Below, piece by piece: positions 22,867 through 31,116 of a stretch of 34,172 bases of DNA. Below the pieces are notes generated by a model. The model had not been told where the DNA came from and did not search any database. It saw only the letters and a list, made by a program, of their open reading frames with translations. Positions within the stretch are counted from its first letter, which is position 1. The number at the start of each line of letters is the position of its first letter. A program made the position numbers and the translations under genes. The stretch is from Corallococcus sicarius (GTDB lineage Bacteria; Myxococcota; Myxococcia; Myxococcales; Myxococcaceae), in NCBI RefSeq assembly GCF_003611735.1, contig NZ_RAWG01000075.1:1-34172 (forward strand). Direction: 5' to 3'.

Positions 22867-24759
22867 ATGAAGAAAGCCTTTGAACAGAACGTGTCCCGCG
22901 CGAAGCCGCGCCTCCGCCTGGGGGCGCTGACCGGCGCCCTCGACCCGGCCGACCCCACGGGGACGGCCGCCGCGTCCACGCCGGAAGCGCCGCCCGCCGC
23001 CGAGTCCCCGGACCTGTCCGCCGAGGTGCGTGCCCGCATCGAGCGCGGTCGCGCCCCGCGTCCCACCGCCGCCGAGGCGATTGAAGCCGCGCTGAACACG
23101 CCCGCGCGTGCAGCGTCCCCGCAGCCGGCCCCCGGGTTGCCGGCGGTGACCGCGCCGACGTTCTCACCGGCGTCCCACGCGCTGTCCGCCCTGATGTCTC
23201 CGGAGGCGCGGCGCGACGAGGAAGAGGAGTCCCCGGCGCCGTGGCTGGAGCAGGAGGCGCCCGAGGCCGCGCCCACGTGGAACGTGGCCTCGCCGCCGCC
23301 CGCGGAGGAGTCCGTCTGGGATGCGGAGGCCGTGCCGCCGGTTTCGCATCGGGAGGTCGCTGAAGCGGTCGCCGCGTCCGCATGGAATGTCTCGGCGGCG
23401 CACGTCGCGCAGCAGCGCGAGACCGTGACGGAGCCCTTCTTCACGGCGCAGGTGGGCACCGAGCCGATGCACGCGCGGTTCGCGGACACCGCGACGGCGC
23501 AGGAGGCGCAGGCCGCAGCCGCCGCGCGCTGGGATGCCCTCACGGCGCAGGACACCGTGCAGGCAGAGCCGCGAATGGCCCCGCAGGCCTACGCCGCCCC
23601 GACGCACGCTGATGCGTCGCACGCGGGCTTCAATGCCCCGGTGTCCGCGCATGCGGAAGCGCAGCGCACGGGCTTCAACGCCCCGACGCACGCGGAAGCG
23701 CAGCACTCGGTCTTCACGGCCCCGACGCACGCGGAGGCACCGCGCGCCACGTTCGCGAGCCCGCCCGCCGGTGTCGCTCCGTCGCAGGACGCGCCGCGCG
23801 CCCCCGTCTCCGCTCCGACGGAAGCCCTCCGGGGGCCGCCGGTCACCTTCGCCTCGCCGCCTCCGGTGATGGCGCAGGCGGAAGCGCCCCGGGGCGCGCC
23901 CGCCACCTTCGCCGGGCCCCCTCCAGGGGTACAGTTCGATGGACGGATGGGCGTTCAGGCCCTCCGCATGTCCGAGGCCGAGCCCATGACGACGTACGCT
24001 GCCGTCCAGGCCTCCACCGTCACCACCGCCGAGACGGTGGCCCGACAGGAGGCTCCTCCCGCCCAGGTCGAGGTGCAGACGCCCGCACCCCCTCGCGAGG
24101 AGATGGACTCCGAGTCGCGCCGCGAGCGCCTCAAGGCCCGCCTCAAGGCCGTGCGCGAGAACCCGCGCCCGGAGCCGCTGCCCGCCACCGTCGCCGAGGC
24201 CGGTCAGCGCGCCGTGGAGCGCATCACCCACCTCCAGGCCGAGCTCACCCGCGTCAAGGCGCTCAACCTCACGCTCACCCAGGACCTCGAGGTCGCCCGT
24301 CGCCAGGCGGAGAAGGCCACCGAGGAGGCCCGGCTGCGCATGGACGAGGCCCGCCGCCTCTCCGCGGAGATGGAAGGCCGCGTGAAGCTGCTGGCCGACC
24401 TGGAGCGCGAACTCGCCGCGCTCGAAGGCGAACGCGACGAAGCCCTGCTCTCACTCCAGGAATCCCGCCAGGCCCTCCAGGCCGCCGCGAAGGAGCACGA
24501 GACCCTCGAGCAGGTCGTCACGCGCGGCAAGCTGGCCCTCGCCGACAGCCTCGCGGAAGAGGAGCGCCTCGCCGTGGAGCTGGAAGGCGCCAAGGATGAG
24601 TCCTCGTCCCTGCGCCGCGCGGTGGAGACGCTCCAGGGCGAGCGCGACGTGCTCGCCCAGCAGGTCGCGTCCCTCACCGCCGAGCGCGCCGAACTGCTGG
24701 AGGCCCGCAAGGCCCTGGAGTCCGTGCACCGCGCCCTCAGCCAGGCGACGATGCGCTGA
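22867..24759 (+). CDS. pomX: PomX, scaffold and PomZ ATPase activator
   Basis: 630-residue protein that in M. xanthus polymerises into a cluster, recruits PomY and stimulates PomZ ATPase. The first 22 residues, MKKAFEQNVSRAKPRLRLGA and two more, match the PomZ-activating peptide, with K13 and R15 in place. A long disordered Ala/Pro/Glu region follows (23-410), holding tandem HAEA-type repeats (241-296) and three TFA[SG]PPP units (about 295-353). The C-terminal coiled coil runs from about 412 to 625 (ITHLQAELTRVKALNLTLTQ…), the polymerisation part. M. xanthus PomX is about 404 residues, so the excess lies almost wholly in the disordered linker. ATG 22867 lies nine bases past the pomZ stop. Confidence 0.94.
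   Translation: MKKAFEQNVSRAKPRLRLGALTGALDPADPTGTAAASTPEAPPAAESPDLSAEVRARIERGRAPRPTAAEAIEAALNTPARAASPQPAPGLPAVTAPTFSPASHALSALMSPEARRDEEEESPAPWLEQEAPEAAPTWNVASPPPAEESVWDAEAVPPVSHREVAEAVAASAWNVSAAHVAQQRETVTEPFFTAQVGTEPMHARFADTATAQEAQAAAAARWDALTAQDTVQAEPRMAPQAYAAPTHADASHAGFNAPVSAHAEAQRTGFNAPTHAEAQHSVFTAPTHAEAPRATFASPPAGVAPSQDAPRAPVSAPTEALRGPPVTFASPPPVMAQAEAPRGAPATFAGPPPGVQFDGRMGVQALRMSEAEPMTTYAAVQASTVTTAETVARQEAPPAQVEVQTPAPPREEMDSESRRERLKARLKAVRENPRPEPLPATVAEAGQRAVERITHLQAELTRVKALNLTLTQDLEVARRQAEKATEEARLRMDEARRLSAEMEGRVKLLADLERELAALEGERDEALLSLQESRQALQAAAKEHETLEQVVTRGKLALADSLAEEERLAVELEGAKDESSSLRRAVETLQGERDVLAQQVASLTAERAELLEARKALESVHRALSQATMR
23587..23754 (+). repeat. Tandem 13-15-residue peptide repeats in the PomX linker
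   Basis: Four units end in Phe: residues 241-255 (AYAAPTHADASHAGF), 256-270 (NAPVSAHAEAQRTGF), 271-283 (NAPTHAEAQHSVF) and 284-296 (TAPTHAEAPRATF). The DNA shares CCCCGACGCACGCGGA across units. Likely from in-frame slippage or unequal recombination. Confidence 0.85.
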
Positions 24760-24777
24760 CGCTCCGCCCCGCGCGGC

Positions 24778-25740
24778 CTACTTCGTGTCCTTGGCCACGC
24801 CCGTGGCCTTCACCACGGAGAAGCTGGCCGGCAGCGCGGGGTTGTGGAGGGAACCCGGGGACAACGCCACGAACGAGTCCCCGGAGTCTTTCAGCTCCCG
24901 GAGGAACGCCGTGATCTCCTCCATGCGCTCCTGCTTCTCCGGGTGGTTGACGGCTCCCCCATCTCCCTCGGGCATCTTGTCGAGGAGCTGCTGGTACGCG
25001 CCCGGGTCGTAGCCGGCGGACAGCATCAGCTCCACCGCCAGCCGGTCCGCCGCCAGCTCCTGGTCCTTGCTGTTGCCCTTGCGGAGCTCCTCGATGGTGG
25101 AGTCCGCCAACGTCCCCAGCAGGTCCGTGTCCGCGTCCAGGTCCAGCAGGCCGTTGGAGTTGCTCGCCGACCGCAGCCTCGCGGTGGCGGTTGAAACGAC
25201 GGCGTCGCCCCTGCACTCGCGCACCTTCACCGTGGCGTACTGGCTGAGAGCGTGCTTGAGGGCGATGTGCGCGATCTCATGCGCCAGCACGCCCGCGAGC
25301 TGGCCCTCGTTCTCCACGCCCTGGAGCAGCTTGCGCGTGACGAAGACGTAGCCGCCGGGCGCGGACACCGCGTTGAAGTTGCGCGCGTCCTCCAGCACGC
25401 CGAACGTCCAGCGCAGCGTCGGCCGCGGGGACTGCATCGCCAGGTTGCGGCCCACGGTGTTGACGTAGGTGTTGAGCTGCTGCTCCGACGCTCCGGAGAG
25501 CATCAGCCCACCGCCCTGCTGCACCCAGCGGATGGCCAGCGCGCTGCCCAGCGCGTACTCCTCCGTGATGGCGGGCGGGGTCTCCAGCTTGTCGCACTGC
25601 TGGAACTTCTCGGACACGGCCACGGCGTCGCCCGCGAGGCCGCCCAGCTTCGCGGCCTTCAACCCCTTCGTCATCTGGACACAGGACGTCAGGCACAGCC
25701 CCACGCCCACCGACGCCAGCACTTTGATCAGCGAGCGCAT
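24778..25740 (-). CDS. M48-family metalloprotease lipoprotein
   Basis: 320-residue Zn protease anchored as a lipoprotein: the signal ends in the lipobox LTSC with C20, so it faces the periplasm or outer membrane. HEIAH (154-158) supplies two Zn ligands and the catalytic Glu; E228 in DQELAADRLAVELM is the third ligand; H266 in NHPEKQERM is typical of the periplasmic BepA/LoiP-like and Oma1-like M48 group, which clears misfolded envelope proteins. VSAPGGYVFVTRKLL is the family's edge strand. The start ATG 25740 overlaps the preceding stop by one base (TGATG), giving tight coupling to the SH3 gene. It converges with pomX. The role is probably envelope quality control linked to the upstream sensor cyclase. 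Confidence 0.9.
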   Translation of the reverse strand: MRSLIKVLASVGVGLCLTSCVQMTKGLKAAKLGGLAGDAVAVSEKFQQCDKLETPPAITEEYALGSALAIRWVQQGGGLMLSGASEQQLNTYVNTVGRNLAMQSPRPTLRWTFGVLEDARNFNAVSAPGGYVFVTRKLLQGVENEGQLAGVLAHEIAHIALKHALSQYATVKVRECRGDAVVSTATARLRSASNSNGLLDLDADTDLLGTLADSTIEELRKGNSKDQELAADRLAVELMLSAGYDPGAYQQLLDKMPEGDGGAVNHPEKQERMEEITAFLRELKDSGDSFVALSPGSLHNPALPASFSVVKATGVAKDTK

Positions 25741-26324
25741 CACTTCGCCCCCTTCGTTGCCTTGCCGGTGGCCACCTTCTGCGGGCCCAGCTTCGTATCG
25801 GGCGCCACCACCGGGAACAGCCCGGCCTGCTTCACGTGCTCGGCGATGCGCTCCGGCGTCACCTTGTTGGCCAGGTCCTCCAGCGCCTTGATCTGCTTCA
25901 CCGCCTTCGCGGAGGTGCCGCCCTTCTCGTTGCCGTACTTCTCCGCGCCCGGGCTCAGCGCCTTCACCGCCGCGCCGCTGGACACGAAGGCCGCCGGGTC
26001 GATGGCGCGCGTCGCGCCGTCCTTCGCCACCAGCTCCATGTTGGGCGGCTTCGTGGACAGGTTCGTCTGGAACACGTAGCCGGGCTTGCCCCCGGGCTCC
26101 GTCACCTGGTGCCACTGCTTGTTCTTCGGGTCGGCGCCCTTCCACGTCACCTGCTGGCCGGGCTGCAGCACCGCCACCACGTCCGAGGTGGGCAGCGGGC
26201 TCTTGAGGACGCGCGTGTTGCGCGCCTTCACGTACAGCTTGCCGTCCTTCTGCACCGCCCACGCCCCCGTCACCGGCAGCCCCAGGGCCAGCAGCAGCAC
26301 GCCTGTCATCCATCGCTTGGTCAT
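25740..26324 (-). CDS. Exported SH3-domain protein
   Basis: 194-residue protein with signal peptide 1-23 (MTGVLLLALGLPVTGAWA, cleaved before VQKDG). A bacterial SH3-like domain covers about 28-92 (LYVKARNTRVLKSPLPTSDVV, then VLQPGQQVTWKGADP and WHQVTEPGGKPGYVFQTNL), the fold used to bind cell-wall peptides or partner proteins. The rest (95-194) is Lys/Ala/Pro-rich and probably flexible. ATG 26324 has GGAG six bases upstream. An alternative ATG at 26360 would add 12 residues and overlap the cyclase stop as ATGA; its ribosome site is too close. It sits between the cyclase and M48 genes and overlaps the latter by one base. It may pass a wall signal or position the protease. Confidence 0.87.
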   Translation of the reverse strand: MTKRWMTGVLLLALGLPVTGAWAVQKDGKLYVKARNTRVLKSPLPTSDVVAVLQPGQQVTWKGADPKNKQWHQVTEPGGKPGYVFQTNLSTKPPNMELVAKDGATRAIDPAAFVSSGAAVKALSPGAEKYGNEKGGTSAKAVKQIKALEDLANKVTPERIAEHVKQAGLFPVVAPDTKLGPQKVATGKATKGAK

Positions 26325-26356
26325 CACGCTCTCCAACGGCCCAGGCCCCGACTTCT

Positions 26357-28693
26357 TCATTTCTCCAGGTTCACCACGCCGTCGAACCGCTCCGGCGGCG
26401 CCTCCAGGTACTCGCGGCAGCGTGCCAACAGCGCGCCCGTGGGGCCATCCCCGGGCGCCTGCGCGGCTGCCGCCTCCAGCACCGTCACCGCGTCCGCGAA
26501 GCGCGCCTGCCGGTACAGCGCCAGCGCCTCGTGGTAGCGCGCCACCGTGCGCTGCGTGTCCGCGTCCAGCCGGCCCTTGAGCGCCAGCAGCTCATACACC
26601 GTGACGGCCTCCGTCTTGCCCGCCACCCGCACCCGGTCCAGCTCGCGCACCTCGATGTGGTCCTTCGCCAGCTCGTACGTGCGCGGGCCGATCATGATGC
26701 CGGAACCATACGCCTTGTTCGCGCCCTCCAGCCGCGCGGCCAGGTTCATCCCGTCCCCAATGGCCGTGTAGCTGAAGAGCTGATCACTGCCGAAGTTGCC
26801 CACGAAGTTCACCGCGCTGTTCACGCCGATGCGCGTGTACACGTCCGGGAACCCCTTCTGGCGGAACTCCACGCGCAGCGTCTCCACCGCGGCCTTCGCC
26901 GCGAGCGCCCCACGGCACGCCCGGATGGCGTGGTCCTCCTGGTCCATGGGCGCACCGAACAGGCACACCACCGCGTCGCCGATGTACTTGTCCAGGCACC
27001 CGCCCTCGCGCAAGAGCGCTCCGCTCACCGTCGTGAGGTACGTGTTGAGGATGCGCACCAGCTGGCGCGGGTCCTCCTTGAAGTGCTCGCTGAAGGTGGA
27101 GAAGCCGCGGATGTCGCTGAAGAAGGCGGTGATCTCCTTGTTCTCCCCATCCAGGCGCGGGAGCTGCCGCGAGCGGATCATCTGCGCCACCAGCTTCGGC
27201 TCCATGAAGCGCGTGAAGGCCTGCCGGATGAACTCCGTCTCGCGGTTGGCCACCAGGTGGTTGAACGCCAGCGCCGCCACGCTGGCGCCAATGCCCGCGA
27301 GCGCCGGCATCGCGGTGAGCACATGCGTGTGCGCCGTCTTCAGGAACAGGCCCGTCACGACGAGCAGCCCGCCGACGAGCGCCACCGGCCACCCCACCTC
27401 CAGCGGCGTCCAGCGCGCCGTCATCAGCAGCACCGCCGACACCAGCGCGACCAGGAACGTGAAGCCCAGGTCCACGCCCCACGGCAGGCGGGTGATGAAC
27501 GCGCCGGCGAGCAGCGTGTCCACCACCGCCGCCTGCTTCACCAGCCCCGGCTCCGTGGAGGAGAAGGGCGTCGCCTTGATGTCGTTGATGCCCGGCGTGG
27601 TGCCGCCGATGACCACCACCTTGCCCCGGAAGGTGTCCGCGGGAATCTCTGGCGGCTTGCCATCCTTGCGGAGGATCCAGTCGTTGAGCACGTCCTTCAG
27701 GCTCACCATCCAGTAGCGCTTGTGCAGCGGGCCGCCGTAGTCCAGCGCCGCGCCGCCGTCCGCGTCCACGCGCCACGAGCGCTCGCCCAGGTGCAGCGCG
27801 CGGCCGGAGAAGGTGACCTCCTTCGCGCCCAGCAGGTCCGCCACCAGGCGCACCGGCAGCGTCGCGTAGGTGTTGATGCCGTCCGTGTACGCGAAGCGCG
27901 TGCGCCGCATGAAGCCGTCCGGATCCGCCTCCGTGTCCACCAGGCCGAACCCGTCCACCGCGCCCACCAGCGCGAGCGTGGGCGGCACCGGATGGCGCGG
28001 ACGCAAGGTCCTGTCGTCCGACTCGTACTCGAGCCGGGGCAACGACTTCCCATCCGTCCGACTCGCCGCAAACGCGAGCGCCCGCGCCAGGGCCTCGTTC
28101 GTCAGCGGGGGGATGACCGTCGCGGGACCGTCCTCGAACTCCTCCGCAGCTGTTTCAGCTTCAGCCGCGGCAGGCGCGACTTCGGGCGCGGCGACGGGCA
28201 CCGGGGCCTGGAAGTCCGCGCGGGCCAGCGGTGCCGCGGTGCCGCTGGCCACCATGCCCACGTAGAAGGGCAGGTCCAGCTCGCGAAGCACCTGGGCGAA
28301 ACCCAGGTCCGCGGACTCGTCCGACGCGCGCTCGTCCATCACCGCGTCGAAGAGGACCGCCTTCGCGCCCGCCGCCTGCAACTCCTCCGCGATGCGCGCC
28401 CACAGCGTGCGGGTGTACGGCCAGTTGCCGAAGTTGGTGCGCCGCCCCTCGTCCTGGCTGATGGCGTCCAGGGTCAACTGGTCGATGGCCACCACCACCA
28501 CGTGCGACGACTTGTCCCGCTCGCCCGTGAACGCGCTCAGGGCCTGGTCGTAGGCCATGCGCTCCGCGGGCTCCAACAGGCCTCCGTACTGACACGCGGC
28601 CGCGATCAACGTGGCCACGAGCGCCACCCCGAGCATCTGAAGCCCGTGGTTGCGCCAGCGCTGCTGGATGGTCTTCCACGGTTCACCCGCCAC
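26357..28693 (-). CDS. CHASE2-domain adenylate cyclase
   Basis: Transmembrane class III cyclase of 778 residues making cAMP from ATP. TM1 (about 18-40); extracytoplasmic CHASE2 sensor (about 44-400) interrupted by an Ala/Pro/Glu insertion (160-190); three further hydrophobic segments (about 408-425, 434-452, 458-478); then the cyclase domain (about 515-705). Metal ligands D527 (FFSDIRGFST) and D573 (YIGDAVV) are present, with K569 and T643 at the base-selecting positions (which favours ATP over GTP) and N650/R654 for catalysis. A short helical, TPR-like tail (715-765) follows. GTG 28693 has GGAG five bases upstream; GTG 28699 is an alternative. It heads the cyclase-SH3-M48 operon. The CHASE2 ligand is unknown. 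Confidence 0.9.
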   Translation of the reverse strand: MAGEPWKTIQQRWRNHGLQMLGVALVATLIAAACQYGGLLEPAERMAYDQALSAFTGERDKSSHVVVVAIDQLTLDAISQDEGRRTNFGNWPYTRTLWARIAEELQAAGAKAVLFDAVMDERASDESADLGFAQVLRELDLPFYVGMVASGTAAPLARADFQAPVPVAAPEVAPAAAEAETAAEEFEDGPATVIPPLTNEALARALAFAASRTDGKSLPRLEYESDDRTLRPRHPVPPTLALVGAVDGFGLVDTEADPDGFMRRTRFAYTDGINTYATLPVRLVADLLGAKEVTFSGRALHLGERSWRVDADGGAALDYGGPLHKRYWMVSLKDVLNDWILRKDGKPPEIPADTFRGKVVVIGGTTPGINDIKATPFSSTEPGLVKQAAVVDTLLAGAFITRLPWGVDLGFTFLVALVSAVLLMTARWTPLEVGWPVALVGGLLVVTGLFLKTAHTHVLTAMPALAGIGASVAALAFNHLVANRETEFIRQAFTRFMEPKLVAQMIRSRQLPRLDGENKEITAFFSDIRGFSTFSEHFKEDPRQLVRILNTYLTTVSGALLREGGCLDKYIGDAVVCLFGAPMDQEDHAIRACRGALAAKAAVETLRVEFRQKGFPDVYTRIGVNSAVNFVGNFGSDQLFSYTAIGDGMNLAARLEGANKAYGSGIMIGPRTYELAKDHIEVRELDRVRVAGKTEAVTVYELLALKGRLDADTQRTVARYHEALALYRQARFADAVTVLEAAAAQAPGDGPTGALLARCREYLEAPPERFDGVVNLEK

Positions 28694-28772
28694 GGCCACT
28701 CCCCCTCGACGTCGGTGCCCGCACGCTACCCCATGCACGTTGCCCCACGGCACTCCCGTGCCCAGCGTGAAT

Positions 28773-28795
28773 CGGACCTGGGTCCAGGAGGTCCG
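28773..28795. promoter_or_regulatory. Palindrome between divergent cyclase and ferritin-like genes
   Basis: CGGACCT (28773-28779) and AGGTCCG (28789-28795) are perfect inverses nine bases apart, with CCTGG-GT-CCAGG nested inside (28777-28788). It sits in the 287-bp divergent gap and could be an operator serving either operon. The rest of the gap shows only a small GGCAC-TCCC-GTGCC repeat (28749-28762). Confidence 0.4.
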
Positions 28796-28980
28796 TAAGA
28801 GTCGGTAGAGCAGGAGTCCGAGCGAGCCGTCGCAGCCCCTCGCCTTGTACGGCCAGCGTGGAGGCGGCTCTTGCCGTCCCGGGACTGTCTCCTGACCTTC
28901 TGTCGCGGGGCAGACGCGGTGTTCTCGCCGTCCGGGCCGCAGCGCCCTCCCGCCCCGCCCCCGCTGACAAGGAGTCACAC

Positions 28981-30186
28981 GTGGCCCTGGATCTCTTCCA
29001 AGAAAAAGGCATCCCCCTGGAGAAGCAGCTCTTCACCTGGAAGGACCTGGTTCGCCGTCCCTACAGCAAGCTGGACGACGACGCCTTCACCCGCTCACGC
29101 GTCATCCTGATGAACGGCATCGAGGCGGATGCGCTGCGCATGAAGCACATCTTCGCCCGGCTCAGCCGCGAGCTGCGTCCGCACCTGGCGCTGGTGCGCC
29201 GCGCGGAGCACCACCAGCAGACGCTGGTCAACTGGCTCAACCCGCCGGATCAGAGCGCCCTGGAGACGACGCTCGGCTTCGAGCAGCTCGCCATCGAGGT
29301 GACGGCCAGCGTGGCCATCCACGAGCCCGACCCGTACCTCGCCCAGACGTACCGCTTCGGGATGTTGGAGGACTTCGACCACCTGTACCGCTACTCGGCG
29401 CTCTACGACCGCGTGGAGGGCAAGGACCCCAACAACCTCATCCAGTCCTATTCGGACATCCGTCCCGGCCGGCCCACGGCGGTGGAGCACCGCCACCCGC
29501 TGGACGACCTGCGGCGGCCGTATGACCACAAGACCGCGGATCCGCTGTCCAAGATGCACGCCATCACCATCACCGCGGCCGAGTCCATGACGCACGACTA
29601 CTACATGGTCGTGGGGCCGCAGTTCACGGACCCCGTCGCGCGCCAGCTCTACGCGGAGATCGCCTCCATCGAGGAGCAGCACGTCACCCAGTACGGCTCG
29701 CTCGTCGACCCGGACGAGTCCATGCTGGAGAAGTGGCTGCTGCACGAGGCCACGGAGGTCTACAACTACTCCTCGTGCCTCGCGTATGAGACCAACCCGT
29801 ACGTGAAGGCGGTGTGGCAGCGCTTCGTGGACTACGAGCTGGGCCACCTGCACTACGTGATGGACCTGTTCAAGAACCTGGAGCGCCGCGACCCCGCGGA
29901 GGTGCTGCCGCGCACGCTCCCGGAGCCCATCGCCTTCAAGGAGCACCGCGAGTTCGTGCGCAAGGTGCTGTCGCAGGAGGTGGACATGCGTGCCAACGGT
30001 CCGGACTACGTGGACGCGTCGCAGCTGCCTCCCGGGCACCGCTCGCTCGTCTACCGGGATCAGCTCAACTCGGAGGGGTCGCCCACGGAGACGGTGGCGG
30101 CCGGGTACCACTGGAGGCCGGGCACGGAGCTCGCCGCGAAGGCGGAGCGCATGGGCTCGGTGCTGGAAGGCAGGAGGCTGCAATGA
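28981..30186 (+). CDS. Ferritin-like diiron protein, first of a coupled pair
   Basis: 401-residue helical protein that I place in the ferritin-like fold but cannot name further. The second half shows a complete diiron ligand set in canonical order: E201 (AESMTHDYY), E231-x2-H234 (SIEEQH), E256 or E259 (HEATEVYNY), E286-x2-H289 (DYELGHLHY). The first half has weaker candidates (E48, E76, E105, D131-x2-H134), suggesting a second, degenerate bundle. No signal peptide. GTG 28981 has AAGGAG six bases upstream, a strong site. Its TGA overlaps the next ATG (ATGA), so both are co-translated. It could be an oxygenase, oxidase or peroxide scavenger rather than iron storage. Confidence 0.82.
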   Translation: MALDLFQEKGIPLEKQLFTWKDLVRRPYSKLDDDAFTRSRVILMNGIEADALRMKHIFARLSRELRPHLALVRRAEHHQQTLVNWLNPPDQSALETTLGFEQLAIEVTASVAIHEPDPYLAQTYRFGMLEDFDHLYRYSALYDRVEGKDPNNLIQSYSDIRPGRPTAVEHRHPLDDLRRPYDHKTADPLSKMHAITITAAESMTHDYYMVVGPQFTDPVARQLYAEIASIEEQHVTQYGSLVDPDESMLEKWLLHEATEVYNYSSCLAYETNPYVKAVWQRFVDYELGHLHYVMDLFKNLERRDPAEVLPRTLPEPIAFKEHREFVRKVLSQEVDMRANGPDYVDASQLPPGHRSLVYRDQLNSEGSPTETVAAGYHWRPGTELAAKAERMGSVLEGRRLQ

Positions 30187-30953
30187 GCAAGAAGACCATC
30201 GCCGACGTGGGCATGAACCGCACCGGCATCAAGACGTCCCCCATCGACAGCAAGGACGTCATCCAGGAGGCGGCGCGCGCCACGCCCAGCAGCCCGGGTG
30301 ACGGCCAGGGCATCCTGGAGGTGCGCAAGCAGTACGCGCGCGAGGCAGGGGACGGCCTGGGCTCCGTGCCGCCACCGTCCAGCCTCAAGGGCATGGCGAA
30401 GACCGCGGTGGACATGCTCAAGGGCGGCAAGCCCACCGTGTTCATCGACAAGCTGGGGGAGCGGCTCGCCTTCGAGCGCACCGGCGTCCGGCTCTACGAG
30501 GGCGCCCTGTCCAAGCTGGACGTGTTCGGAAGCTGGGAGGGCGGCCCTTCGCGCGAGCTGCTCACGAAGATCCTCGATGACGAACTCAGCCACTTCGCGC
30601 TGCTCGTCGAGGCCCTGGAGAAGCTGGGCGCGGACCCCACGGCGATGACGCCGTCGGCGGACCTCACCGCGGTCATCTCCATGGGCGTGCCCGCGGCCAT
30701 CTCCGACGCGCGCACCAACCTGCGCCAGTGCATGCAGGCGCTGCTGGTGGCGGAGCTGACGGACAACGCCAGCTGGGAGCTGCTCATCGACCTGGCGCGA
30801 GGCCTGGGCCATGACGCCCTGGCGGACCGCTTCCAACTGGCGCTGGACGCGGAAGCCGAGCACCTGCTGCTGGTGAAGAGCTGGCTCGCGGCGGGGGTCT
30901 CCACCGAAGCGCGCGCGCCCATGGAGTCCGCGCCGGTCGTCCCCGCCCCCTGA
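30183..30953 (+). CDS. Ferritin-like diiron protein, second of a coupled pair
   Basis: 256-residue protein with a disordered, Pro/Ser/Gly-rich N-terminus (1-65) and then a four-helix bundle with a full diiron set: E98 (FERTG), E134-x2-H137 (DDELSH), E191 (VAELTDN) and E224-x2-H227 (DAEAEH). The layout matches rubrerythrin/ferritin-like carboxylate proteins. No rubredoxin Cys are present, so it is not a rubrerythrin proper. The ATG overlaps the upstream stop by four bases. A Pro-rich tail ends the protein. A strong terminator hairpin follows, so the operon is two genes. Pairing with another diiron protein suggests a hetero-complex or consecutive reactions. Confidence 0.83.
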   Translation: MSKKTIADVGMNRTGIKTSPIDSKDVIQEAARATPSSPGDGQGILEVRKQYAREAGDGLGSVPPPSSLKGMAKTAVDMLKGGKPTVFIDKLGERLAFERTGVRLYEGALSKLDVFGSWEGGPSRELLTKILDDELSHFALLVEALEKLGADPTAMTPSADLTAVISMGVPAAISDARTNLRQCMQALLVAELTDNASWELLIDLARGLGHDALADRFQLALDAEAEHLLLVKSWLAAGVSTEARAPMESAPVVPAP

Positions 30954-30976
30954 AGGCGGCTGCAAGCCCAAGCCCT

Positions 30977-31010
30977 CCGGGCCCGGTCCGTACGACGGGC
31001 CCGGTGTCTT
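30977..31010 (+). terminator. Strong hairpin terminator after the ferritin-like pair
   Basis: CCGGGCCCG (30977-30985), a ten-base loop, then CGGGCCCGG (30996-31004): a perfect 9-bp GC stem followed by TGTCTTTG. This is the best intrinsic terminator in the window. Confidence 0.75.
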
Positions 31011-31116
31011 TGCCCTCCCGCAGTGCGGCCAGGCAGGCTCACCCTGGCCGGCCGTGGCGGGAGGACGCAGCTTGTGGCTTCGCACACGACTTCTTCTGGA
31101 AGCAGGAGGCAATGCC

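Noticed and set aside
25741-26313. Upstream extension of the M48 protease frame
   Set aside because: The extension runs out of frame through the SH3 gene and would remove the lipoprotein signal; ATG 25740 followed by a lipobox is far better.
26531-28798. A 755-codon plus-strand frame
   Set aside because: Antisense to the CHASE2 cyclase, whose catalytic motifs are intact; the antisense product has no recognisable feature.
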